From Theocolax elegans (Eukaryota > Arthropoda > Insecta > Hymenoptera > Cerocephalidae): a stretch of 64,000 bases of DNA. The notes under the pieces were generated by a model. It did not search any database. It was not told the origin of the DNA and saw nothing but the letters and a program-made list of their open reading frames with translations. Location of the stretch: NCBI GenBank assembly GCA_026168455.1, contig CM047428.1:41710769-41774768 (forward strand). Direction: 5' to 3'. A program made the position numbers and the translations under genes. This document shows, piece after piece, positions 12,336-23,189 of the stretch. Positions within the stretch are counted from its first letter, which is position 1. Each line of letters begins with the position of its first letter.

Positions 12336-12597
12336 AAATATGTAATATAATAAAATCTATAAAATATTTATTTAAATATCTTCCCTGTCAAAAATATACA
12401 GCTGTAAAATAACTGGAAATACAGGTGTAAATCCATGTAATAATACAGCTGTATTGGAGTGGATTTGCCTGGATTTATTAACTGGATTTACAGGTGTAAA
12501 TCCATGTAATATTAAATGGATTTACAGGTGTAAATCATGTAATATTAAATGGATTTTTTAATTTTACAAATGTTTTTTTATTTCGATTAACATACAA

Positions 12598-13957
12598 CCC
12601 TGGTGGAAATACGAACAATTTTTTACCGATAAAATAGGAATTTTTTATACTGTACTACCAATATTCTAGGTATAAAAAATATCTATTTTATTCCTATATG
12701 TGTAACGTTTTTTGGTCCCTAAATATAACATTAAATATGGTCTATTGGGACTCGGCATTTTCTACCTATAAAGTAGTTATAAGTTTGATCTTATATTTTT
12801 CAGGCTTATAAATTACTTAAACGTTATTACGTTATAGTCAGAAACAATATTTTATTAATATACAATAGTTTACCTATCTCATAAATTGAGCAATCAGGAT
12901 TTTTAAAGCATTTTTAAAGAATACAAAAATAATGCAGAAATTAAAAAGTATTTATATATACATAACTCAAAAAAAATTTGAAAAGAATTTCTCTTTCGAA
13001 ACCTTATTATTATTTTTAATTAACTTATATTTATTTTTATATTGTTTTAGTTTATATATTTACACTAATTACATATATTTGACGCAGAAAAACGCTGAAA
13101 AATTTTTGCCCTAACCGGGAATCGAACCCCGCAACGCACGCACCAAACGCAAACGCTCTATCCACTAAGCTAACGCAACGCTTACATATGCAAATGTTTG
13201 GAACTTGTATATACAGATCATCCATGTATTAATATCTTAATAATTGTTATTTATTCTTTGATCTATATATATATATATAAGATGTTAGGCAGTAATTAAC
13301 TAATTATAATAGTGATGGTCTTAACGATATCTACCAAAGAGATATCTTCTTCATTTTTTCTATATTATTATAATTTCTTAAAAGCATATGAATACTTTTA
13401 TAATACTTATTTATACCGTAAAACATAATATATTATTTTGCTACTATATGTAAAAGGGCATTCTTCTAAAATAAATTTATTTAAAATAAATAAATAAATA
13501 ATACTAATTTTTAAATTCAAACTATTTATTTAAAAATAATATAGAAAGTTTCTAGGTATTTAATAGTTCTATTTTTAAGCTATTGTTTATACCTAGTTTC
13601 TACCTATTAAAAATAGTGTTTGTATATATAAGAAAAAATTTTAACAATTTATTTAAGTTAATAATTATACATTAAATGTATATTGACAATACATATTTTT
13701 AATTTTTTGAACTTTAAAAATTAAATTTTAGGTTATTTTTACAAATATTTTTTATAGCTTTTTTATAGATATAAAAACGAGTGCTAAATTTAATAGCATA
13801 TTTTGTGTCTATTTTTTGGCTATTTAATATAGTATAATTATTTTATACCAATAAAATAGGTATTTAATCGACATTTTCTACAAAATATTATGATTTCTAT
13901 ATTTTATACCTATAAACTACTTTGGCGACTATAAAATATTTTTGAATTTCCACCAGG
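12598..13957 (+). mobile_element. 1.36-kb element with CCCTGGTGGAAAT ends, copy E
   Basis: It begins CCCTGGTGGAAAT and ends ATTTCCACCAGG, giving 12-13 bp terminal inverted repeats. Both ends carry repeats of a TATAAAATAGGTAT-type motif just inside, and the tRNA-like sequence lies within. It has no coding capacity, so it looks like a non-autonomous DNA element nested in T. Other copies are at 17803-19163, 19586-20944, 23190-24550 and 27710-29065, with truncated copies from 1966 and 32656. I could not identify the superfamily or a target duplication. Confidence 0.65.
13107..13179 (-). pseudogene. tRNA-like sequence, copy 2
   Basis: The sequence is identical to copy 1 across the A and B boxes. 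The downstream T-run is one base shorter here (five T). Confidence 0.68.
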
Positions 13958-14439
13958 AAACCTTTGATCGATTTTAAACGCAATTTAAAGCTATATTATT
14001 ATTAAAAAAGTGCCCCATTCGATGAATTATATTTTTATATATATTTTAATTATTTATAGGTGTATTTAAAGCTGTATTTTAACAGGGATTTTTAGTTGAA
14101 TAACTCATTCGTGCTTCTTAATGTATTTATACGGCTATATACACGTATTTGTTCAGTTATGTCAAAAATATACAGCTGTAAAAATAACTGGAAAAACGAT
14201 TGTAAATCAATGTAATACATTTTTGAGTTGACATATATAAAAATTTTTTATTTAAAAGTAATTACGTAACTTATAATTTATATGCACTTATAAAGTTTCT
14301 TAAGTGTGTTCCTTTTGACGAATAAAAAAAAATTTGGAACAAAAGTTATCTTTAATTCTTATTCCCTTCTTTTTTTTACTTACACAATAGCTTAATTTTT
14401 TTTTATTAAGAATTAACTAAGTAAATATCCGATAAAAGA

Positions 14440-14980
14440 AATTTCTGCAATAGAAAGTATTGAAATCAAAACACCTTCCAAGAAGGTTCGCAAGTATTTT
14501 ATTCCAATCACACTTTTTAAATTGCAATCTATTAAATAAATATCTTTAATTCTTTTTCCCATATTTTTTTCTACTTATGCAATAGGTTAAAAATTTTTAT
14601 TTAAAAGTAATTACGTAACTTATAACTTATATGCACTTATAAAGTTTCTTAAGTGTGTTCCTTTTGACGAATAAAAATTTGGAACAAAAGGGTCAGTAAT
14701 AAAAACCACCTAGAAATTAAAGACTCATCATTTTCTACCTATTGTTATTTTAATTGGACATGTTATATATTTTTCCATATATATTTTTCCATAAGTAGTT
14801 TTTGCAATAGAAAGTATTGAAATCAAAGCGGTATAATCGACAAGTATTTTTTACCATACCATAAATTTTGTATTTCAATTAAACATTTTTATTTTTATGT
14901 GTTACATAAACTCCGCAAAAAGTTTCTACAATTGAAAGTACTGAAATCAAAATGGAATCGCCAAGTATTGTATCTACGCA
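14440..14980. repeat. Three diverged copies of a 50-bp module in each arm
   Basis: The segment GCAATAGAAAGTATTGAAATC and variants occur at about 14447, 14804 and 14930. Each is preceded by a TCC-rich start and followed by CAAGTATT about 15-25 bases on. The same trio is mirrored in the right arm and in palindrome III, giving about 12 occurrences. A 100-bp neighbour (TAATTACGTAACTTATA to TTTGGAACAAAAG) is also repeated at about 14260 and 14600. Confidence 0.6.
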
Positions 14981-15144
14981 TCAATGTCTGGGAAGAAATT
15001 AAAAAATTTTTCGTCGTTTAAATTTGTTGAAACATCTCTAACTTGTTTCAGGGAGTTCACATTTGAACCGTGATGATTATTTGTCAAATCCTCATTATTG
15101 CCAAGAAATATATTTATTATGTCAAAATCTTCATCCATTTTCAT
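14974..15144 (-). CDS. Hypothetical 56-codon acidic frame, copy 1
   Basis: The frame reads MKMDEDFDIINIFLG at its start and ends ...FFPDIDA. Identical frames lie at 25564-25734 (-) and 26525-26695 (+). A fourth copy at 15933 (+) is shifted by one A lost in an A-run. The N-terminus is acidic and Asn-rich, with no motif that I recognise. It sits next to the palindrome loop and could be the first exon of a lost transposase. That is a guess, and expression is unproven. Confidence 0.3.
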   Translation of the reverse strand: MKMDEDFDIINIFLGNNEDLTNNHHGSNVNSLKQVRDVSTNLNDEKFFNFFPDIDA

Positions 15145-15272
15145 AGTTGGAGAAATAAGTAAACAATTTTATAATATATTTATTTACATAAAATTAACTG
15201 CTTCAAAACTAATAAAACAGAAATTTATTTATCTCATTTTATTGCTTTTAAATAAAATAATACTTGCACCAC

Positions 15273-15805
15273 ACGTTGATTTGGGTTCTTATTTAAGAAT
15301 GTCACAATGCATAGTGCATATATTTATCATATGTATCAAGGGCTTTTATAAATACTTTAATCTTTAGAGGACCTGTAATAGCTTAAGGCGAAAAAAAATC
15401 AATTTTTTTATATAAATCAATAAATAGATACACATTTATAGAATAATGCGATTGCCAAATTTTCAGAACACCGGCCCTCTAAAGGTCAAGGTATAAGATA
15501 AGATGTAAAATTTGTATAAATGACTTGTAATGATTTCCATGAGGTCTGTACATAGATACAGGCATTAATAAATTAATTAACACATCAAAAATGAATACAT
15601 ATTTTCAAATTGAATTAAAAGACAGCTAATTTATAACCTCTCAAATATTATTTTTTCATTATTTTTATATTATTGCATTTTAAATATATTCTCGATCAAA
15701 TTTCGCATTCCCTAATTATTTTTTATCTTGACTGTACATCAAATTTTGCGTTCATAAATACATATTGTATTAAAGCACTAGATATATCAGTAGACTTAAT
15801 TAACG
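15273..15805. other. Loop of palindrome I (533 bp, single-copy within the palindrome)
   Basis: This AT-rich, apparently non-coding sequence starts next to CACGTTGATTTGGG and ends next to TTAATTAACG. It includes the paired segments CTTTAGAGGACC and GGCCCTCTAAAGG. The same loop occurs in reverse orientation at 25863-26396. Confidence 0.85.
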
Positions 15806-15932
15806 GTGGTGCAAGTATTATTTTATTTAAAAGCAATAAAATGAGATAAATAAATTTCTGTTTTATTAGTTTTGAAGCAGTTAATTTTATGTAAATAAAT
15901 ATATTATAAAATTGTTACTTATTTCTCCAACT

Positions 15933-16181
15933 ATGAAAATGGATGAAGATTTTGACATAATAAATATATTTCTTGGCAATAATGAGGATTTGACAAATAA
16001 TCATCACGGTTCAAATGTGAACTCCCTGAAACAAGTTAGAGATGTTTCAACAAATTTAAACGACGAAAATTTTTTAATTTCTTCCCAGACATTGATGCGT
16101 AGATACAATACTTGGCGATTCCATTTTGATTTCAGTACTTTCAATTGTAGAAACTTTTTGCGGAGTTTATGTAACACATAA
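15933..16181 (+). pseudogene. Frameshifted copy of the 56-codon frame
   Basis: The first about 46 codons match the hypothetical acidic frame. One A fewer in the GAAAAATTTTTT run diverts the reading frame into arm sequence. The other three copies agree with each other, so this is a local indel or a sequencing error. Confidence 0.4.
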
Positions 16182-16748
16182 AAATAAAAATGTTTAATTG
16201 AAATACAAAATTTATGGTATGGTAAAAAATACTTGTCGATTATACCGCTTTGATCTCAATACTTTCTATTGCAAAAACTACTTATGGAAAAATATATATG
16301 GAAAAATATATAACATGTCCAATTAAAATAACAATAGGTAGAAAATGATGAGTCTTTAATTTCTAGGTGGTTTTTATTACTGACCCTTTTGTTCCAAATT
16401 TTTATTCGTCAAAAGGAACACACTTAAGAAACTTTATAAGTGCATATAAGTTATAAGTTACGTAATTACTTTTAAATAAACATTTTTAACCTATTGCATA
16501 AGTAGAAAAAATATGGGAAAAAGAATTAAAGATATTATTTAATAGATTGCAATTTAAAAAGTGTGATTGGAATAAAATACTTGCGAACCTTCTTGGAAGT
16601 GTTTTGATTTCAATACTTTCTATTGCAGAAATTTCTTTTATCGGATATTTACTTAGTTAATTCTTAATAAAAAAAAATTAAGCTATTGTGTAAGTAAAAA
16701 AAGAAGGGAATAAGAATTAAAGATAACTTTTGTTCCAAATTTTTTTTA

Positions 16749-18127
16749 TTCGTCAAAAGGAACACACTTAAGAAACTTTATAAGTGCATATAAATTATAA
16801 GTTACGTAATTACTTTTAAATAAAAAATTTTTATATATGTCTACTCAAAAATGTATTACATTGATTTACAATCGTTTTTCCAGTTATTTTTACAGCTGTA
16901 TATTTTGACATAACTGAACACATACGTGTATATAGCCGTATAAATACATTAAGAAGCACGAATGAGTTATTTACTAAAAATCCCTGTAAAATACAGCTTT
17001 AAATACACCTATAAATAATTAAAATATATATAAAAATATAATTCATCGAATGGGGCACTTTTTTAATAATAATATAGCTTTAAATTGCGTTTAAAATCGA
17101 TCAAAGGTTACCCTGGTGGAAATTCAAAAATATTTTATAGTCGCCAAAGTAGTTTATAGGTATAAAATAAAGAAATCATAATATTTTGTAGAAAATGTCG
17201 ATTAAATACCTATTTTATTGGTATAAAATAATTATACTATATTAAATAGCCAAAAAATAGACACAAAATATGCTATTAAATTTAGCACTCGTTTTTATAT
17301 CTATAAAAAAGCTATAAAAAAATTTGTAAAAACCTAAAATTTAATTTTTAAAGTTCAAAAAATTAAAAATATGTATTGTCAATATACATTTAATGTATAA
17401 TTATTTACTTAAATAAATTGTTAAAATTTTTTCTTATTCGTCAAAAGGAACACACTTAAGAAACTTTATAAGTGCATATAAATTATAAGTTACGTAATTA
17501 CTTTTAAATAAAAAATTTTTATATATGTCTACTCAAAAATGTATTACATTGATTTACAATCGTTTTTTCCAGTTATTTTTACAGCTGTATATTTTTGACA
17601 TAACTGAACACATACGTGTATATAGCCGTATAAATACATTAAGAAGCACGAATGAGTTATTTAACTAAAAATCCCTGTTAAAATACAGCTTTAACTACAC
17701 CTATAAATAATTAAAATATATATAAAAATATAATTCATCGAATGGGGCACTTTTTTAATAATAATATAGCTTTAAATTGCGTTTAAAATCGATCAAAGGT
17801 TACCCTGGTGGAAATTCAAAAATATTTTATAGTCGCCAAAGTAGTTTATAGGTATAAAATATAGAAATCATAATATTTTGTAGAAAATGTCGATTAAATA
17901 CCTATTTTATTGGTATAAAATAATTATACTATATTAAATAGCCAAAAAATAGACACAAAATATGCTATTAAATTTAGCACTCGTTTTTATATCTATAAAA
18001 AAGCTATAAAAAATATTTGTAAAAATAACCTAAAATTTAATTTTTAAAGTTCAAAAAATTAAAAATATGTATTGTCAATATACATTTAATGTATAATTAT
18101 TTACTTAATAAATTGTTAAAATTTTTT
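16749..18127. repeat. 688-bp tandem duplication in the right arm of palindrome I
   Basis: Bases 16749-17436 recur as 17437 to about 18127. The junction lies where TTTTTTCTTA is followed by TTCGTC instead of TATACAAAC. The duplication contains the CCCTGGTGGAAAT end (17111 and 17803). The left arm and palindrome III have one copy, so it arose in this arm after the palindrome formed. Confidence 0.85.
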
Positions 18128-19163
18128 CTTATATATACAAACACTATTTTTAATAGGTAGAAACTAGGTATAAATAATAGCTTAAAAATAGAACTATTAA
18201 ATACCTAGAAACTTTCTATATTATTTTTAAATAAATAGTTTGAATTTAAAAATTAGTATTATTTATTTATTTATTTTAAATAAATTTATATTAGAAGAAT
18301 GCCCTTTTACATATAGTAGCAAAATAATATATTATGTTTTACGGTATAAATAAGTATTATAAAAGTATTCATATGCTTTTAAGAAATTATAATAATATAG
18401 AAAAAATGAAGAAGATATCTCTTTGGTAGATATCGTTAAGACCATCACTATTATAATTAGTTAATTACTGCCTAACATCTTATATATATATATATAGATC
18501 AAAGAATAAATAACAATTATTAAGATATTAATACATGGATGATCTGTATATACAAGTTCCAAACATTTGCATATGTAAGCGTTGCGTTAGCTTAGTGGAT
18601 AGAGCGTTTGCGTTTGGTGCGTGCGTTGCGGGGTTCGATTCCCGGTTAGGGCAAAAATTTTTTCAGCGTTTTTCTGCGTCAAATATATGTAATTAGTGTA
18701 AATATATAAACTAAAACAATATAAAAATAAATATAAGTTAATTAAAAATAATAATAAGGTTTCGAAAGAGAAATTCTTTTCAAATTTTTTTTGAGTTATG
18801 TATATATAAATACTTTTTAATTTCTGCATTATTTTTGTATTCTTTAAAAATGCTTTAAAAATCCTGATTGCTCAATTTATGAGATAGGTAAACTATTGTA
18901 TATTAATAAAATATTGTTTCTGACTATAACGTAATAACGTTTAAGTAATTTATAAGCCTGAAAAATATAAGATCAAACTTATAACTACTTTATAGGTAGA
19001 AAATGCCGAGTCCCAATAGACCATATTTAATGTTATATTTAGGGACCAAAAAACGTTACACATATAGGAATAAAATAGATATTTTTTATACCTAGAATAT
19101 TGGTAGTACAGTATAAAAAATTCCTATTTTATCGGTAAAAAATTGTTCGTATTTCCACCAGGG
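17803..19163 (-). mobile_element. 1.36-kb CCCTGGTGGAAAT element, inverted copy
   Basis: This complete copy lies in the right arm of palindrome I, with both inverted ends visible and the tRNA-like sequence inside. A partial duplicate of its end lies at 17111. Confidence 0.65.
18581..18653 (+). pseudogene. tRNA-like sequence, copy 3
   Basis: This is the plus-strand copy. Its A box starts near 18588, its B box near 18632, and a T6 run at 18658-18663 sits five bases after the 3' end, where a Pol III terminator would be. The acceptor stem is poorly paired (three mismatches), as in the other copies. Confidence 0.7.
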
Positions 19164-19585
19164 TTGTATGTTAATCGAAATAAAAAACATTTATAAATTA
19201 AAAAATCCATTAATATTACATGATTTACACCTGTAAATCCATTTAATATTACATGGATTTACACCTGTAAATCCAGTTAATAAATCCAGGCAAATCCACT
19301 CCAATACAGCTGTATTATTACATGGATTTACACCTGTATTTCCAGTTATTTTTACAGCTGTATATTTTTGACAGTCAAAAATATACAGCTGTAAAAATAA
19401 CTGGAAATACAGGTGTAAATCCATGTAATAATACAGCTGTATAGGAGTGGATTTGCCTGGATTTATTAACTGGATTTACAGGTGTAAATCCATGTAATAT
19501 TAAATGGATTTACAGGTGTAAATCATGTAATATTAAATGGATTTTTTAATTTTACAAATGTTTTTTTATTTCGATTTACATACAA

Positions 19586-20944
19586 CCCTGGTGGAAATAC
19601 GAACAATTTTTTACCGATAAAATAGGAATTTTTTATACTGTACTACCAATATTCTAGGTATAAAAAATATCTATTTTATTCCTATATGTGTAACGTTTTT
19701 TGGTCCCTAAATATAACATTAAATATGGTCTATTGGGATTCGGCATTTTCTACCTATAAAGTAGTTATAAGTTTGATCTTATATTTTTCAGGCTTATAAA
19801 TTACTTAAACGTTATTACGTTATAGTCAGAAACAATATTTTATTAATATACAATAGTTTACCTATCTCATAAATTGAGCAATCAGGATTTTTAAAGCATT
19901 TTTAAAGAATACAAAAATAATGCAGAAATTAAAAAGTATTTATATATACATAACTCAAAAAAAATTTGAAAAGAATTTCTCTTTCGAAACCTTATTATTA
20001 TTTTTAATTAACTTATATTTATTTTATATTGTTTTAGTTTATATATTTACACTAATTACATATATTTGACGCAGAAAAACGCTGAAAAAATTTTTGCCCT
20101 AACCGGGAATCGAACCCCGCAACGCACGCACCAAACGCAAACGCTCTATCCACTAAGCTAACGCAACGCTTACATATGCAAATGTTTGGAACTTGTATAT
20201 ACAGATCATCCATGTATTAATATCTTAATAATTGTTATTTATTCTTTGATCTATATATATATATATAAGATGTTAGGCAGTAATTAACTAATTATAATAG
20301 TGATGGTCTTAACGATATCTACCAAAGAGATATCTTCTTCATTTTTTCTATATTATTATAATTTCTTAAAAGCATATGAATACTTTTATAATACTTATTT
20401 ATACCGTAAAACATAATATATTATTTTGCTACTATATGTAAAAGGGCATTCTTCTAATATAAATTTATTTAAAATAAATAAATAAATAATACTAATTTTT
20501 AAATTCAAACTATTTATTTAAAATAATATAGAAAGTTTCTAGGTATTTAATAGTTCTATTTTTAAGCTATTATTTATACCTAGTTTCTACCTATTAAAAA
20601 TAGTGTTTGTATATATAAGAAAAAATTTTAACAATTTATTAAAGTAAATAATTATACATTAAATGTATATTGACAATACATATTTTTAATTTTTTGAACT
20701 TTAAAAATTAAATTTTAGGTTATTTTTACAAATATTTTTTATAGCTTTTTTATAGATATAAAAACGAGTGCTAAATTTAATAGCATATTTTGTGTCTATT
20801 TTTTGGCTATTTAATATAGTATAATTATTTTATACCAATAAAATAGGTATTTAATCGACATTTTCTACAAAATATTATGATTTCTTATTTTATACCTATA
20901 AACTACTTTGGCGACTATAAAATATTTTTGAATTTCCACCAGGG
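19586..20944 (+). mobile_element. 1.36-kb CCCTGGTGGAAAT element, copy in palindrome II
   Basis: This is a complete copy with ends CCCTGGTGGAAAT and ATTTCCACCAGGG (13-bp perfect inverted match). It lies in the right arm of palindrome II. Confidence 0.65.
20095..20167 (-). pseudogene. tRNA-like sequence, copy 4
   Basis: It has the same 73-nt sequence and Pol III boxes as the other copies and mirrors copy 3 across the 19373 centre. Confidence 0.68.
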
Positions 20945-21661
20945 TAACCTTTGATCGATTTTAAACGCAATTTAAAGCTATATTATTATTAAAAAAGTGC
21001 CCCATTCGATGAATTATATTTTTATATATATTTTAATTATTTATAGGTGTATTTAAAGCTGTATTTTAACAGGGATTTTTAGTTAAATAACTCATTCGTG
21101 CTTCTTAATGTATTTATACGGCTATATACACGTATGTGTTCAGTTATGTCAAAAATACAGCTGTAAAAATAACTGGAAAAACGATTGTAAATCAATGTAA
21201 TACATTTTTGAAAACATGCCTAAGGGCCTGACGTTCAGGATTTTTTCAAAAGTTCATTGGTTTGTTTATAAAAAATGATAAAAATGACCATTTTCTAAGC
21301 ACGACATCCCCTTAAAACAACGTAATTAAAACATTCACTACAATACATATAAAAGTCTATAAAACAGCAGTATTAAAAACGGAAACACCATTAAATTATC
21401 ATTAGTATTTAATTAACAATCAAATAAGCCAAATTTTGCGGAATTTCAAGTACACTTACGGACAAAACATTCTATTTAATATTTTGAGGTTACGCTTAAT
21501 CTATTGAAAATGCGAACGCAATAGAAAAATCTATTTATTATCTAGTAATTATCTAGTTCTGAGATTATCAAACAGAAAATGAATAATAGTAAAATACTGA
21601 TATTATGATTAGTATATTACAGTATATTACGTGACATAAATCCATTTGCAAGTGCTTATAA

Positions 21662-22261
21662 ATGATGCATGAAATTGAACACGAAGAACATGAACGTTCA
21701 ATAAGATTAGATCGTCCAATTCAAGAAATTAAAATGTATTTAACTAGAGATAAAGCATTAAAAAACAAATCGCAAATAGCAGTATGTAATGAAGTTGCTA
21801 TCGTCTATGTTGGAGAAAATGGAGAACCACCTTCTAACAGAGATATATGTATTTTTCAAAAAGGAAAAAAACCTCAATCAATTGCAATTATAAACAAAGA
21901 CATTGACCCAATGGTGTATCCATTAATATTTTCTTTGGGTGATTCAGGTTGGGAACCATGTATGAAAAGTTTATCAGATGAAAAAAAATATAATAATATA
22001 TCTGCCTTGCAATATTATTCATATAGGTTTAGTATTCGAAAAGAATTTAATCCATATTTAAATCTCAAAAGTTTATCAAACCAGTTTATCCTAAACTCAT
22101 GGTCTAAAGTTGAAAATACTCGTCTGTATTTTATTAGAAAAGATCAGCATAAATTACGAACTGATCGATATAAAGGTTTAATGGATCAACTTAACAATAA
22201 AAATAATAATAAACATGTTTCTATTGGTAAAATGGTTATACTATACCGTCTAGTTATATAA
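21662..22261 (+). pseudogene. Helitron Rep N-terminal part, copy F
   Basis: The encoded residues are identical to those of copy A (199 codons), with the same frameshift after GKMVIL. The base count just before the ATG is one A shorter than in A. Confidence 0.85.
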
Positions 22262-22308
22262 GTAGTCCTAGAGCGATGAAACAGAACTTTTGAGATGCAA
22301 CAACCATA

Positions 22309-23154
22309 ATGCAAAATAATGGAAAACCAGACATTTTTCTGACAATGACGTGCAATCCTAAATGGAACGAGATTACAGAAAATTTATTAGAATATGAAAA
22401 TACGCTTGACAGACCAGATCTGATAGTGCGTGTATTTGACCTAAAAGTAAAGGTATTAATGGAGGAATTATTGAAACACGAAATTCTTGGTCAAGTTAAT
22501 TCTTACATTTATGTTATAGAATTTCAAAAACGAGGACTGCCCCACATTCATATGTTATTATGGTTAACTGAACTAAACAAAATTCGAAATACAGATCAAA
22601 TTGATAATATCGTATGTGCAGAAATTCCTGATAAAAATAAATTTCCGAGACTATATGAATTAGTAAAACAAAATATGATTCATGGTCCTTGTGGAATTCG
22701 GAATAAAAATAGTGTATGTATGGATGGAAGTAAAATATATTGTACAAAACATTATCCAAAATGTTTTAGTACTAAAACACAAACATCTCCTAATGGTTAT
22801 CCAATTTATCGTAGACGAAATAACGAAATAAAAATAACATACTCCAACAATAAAATCGCGGATAACAGTTTTGTTGTTCCATATAATCCATATCTACTTC
22901 GAAAACTTGAATGTCACATTAACGTAGAAATATGTAATATAATAAAATCTATAAAATATTTATTTAAATATCTTCCCTGTCAAAAATATACAGCTGTAAA
23001 AATAACTGGAAATACAGGTGTAAATCCATGTAATAATACAGCTGTATTGGAGTGGATTTGCCTGGATTTATTAACTGGATTTACAGGTGTAAATCCATGT
23101 AATATTAAATGGATTTACAGGTGTAAATCATGTAATATTAAATGGATTTTTTAA
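22309..23154 (+). pseudogene. Helitron HUH Rep core, copy F, ending in T sequence
   Basis: This is identical to copy A over 281 codons. It carries the HUH motif (HIH), the Cys/His segment and SIKYLFKY, followed by translated T sequence from 22977. The helicase is absent. Confidence 0.87.
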
Positions 23155-23189
23155 TTTATAAATGTTTTTTTATTTCGATTAACATACAA

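Larger units (their letters stand above)
10640..12384. repeat. H part of unit E (longer copy, rich in single-base indels)
   Basis: This H copy is full length to the T insertion point, like A and F. It has about ten one-base gains or losses relative to F, mostly in homopolymers: an extra C near 10643, losses in the T and A runs just after, an extra G near 10842, and losses near 10892, 10980, 11084, 12055, 12263 and 12409. Neighbouring copies lack this density of indels. Confidence 0.85.
12385..19372. repeat. Giant palindrome I
   Basis: The left arm (12385-15272) is repeated as its reverse complement in the right arm (15806-19372) around a 533-bp single-copy loop (15273-15805). Paired landmarks are the tRNA-like sequence at 13107 (-) and 18581 (+), the GGTGGTGCAAGTATT edge at the loop, and the CTGTCAAAAATATAC ends. 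The right arm is longer because it carries a 688-bp tandem duplication. Arm identity is very high, with only scattered single-base differences. Confidence 0.9.
17537..21209. repeat. Palindrome II, centre at 19373 with a 1-nt spacer
   Basis: Sequence left of 19373 is the reverse complement of sequence to its right for about 1.84 kb per arm. The centre reads TTTTGACAGTCAAAA, with a single A between the arms. Each arm is a T module with a tRNA-like sequence (18581 + and 20095 -). At 21209 the right arm is cut in TACATTTTTG and joined to an H start. Confidence 0.9.

Noticed and set aside
15098..15367. 89-codon frames (MPRNIFIMSKSS...) beside the loops at 15098, 25688 and 26302
   Set aside because: They are the opposite-strand shadow of the acidic 56-codon frame and run into the loop. 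The C-terminus changes with loop orientation.
14100..18200. T module as an LTR retrotransposon because of the direct repeat of TGTCAAAAATATACAGCTG at 12387 and 14160
   Set aside because: Similarity between the two copies is lost within about 60 bp, and no gag, pol, primer site or polypurine tract lies between them.
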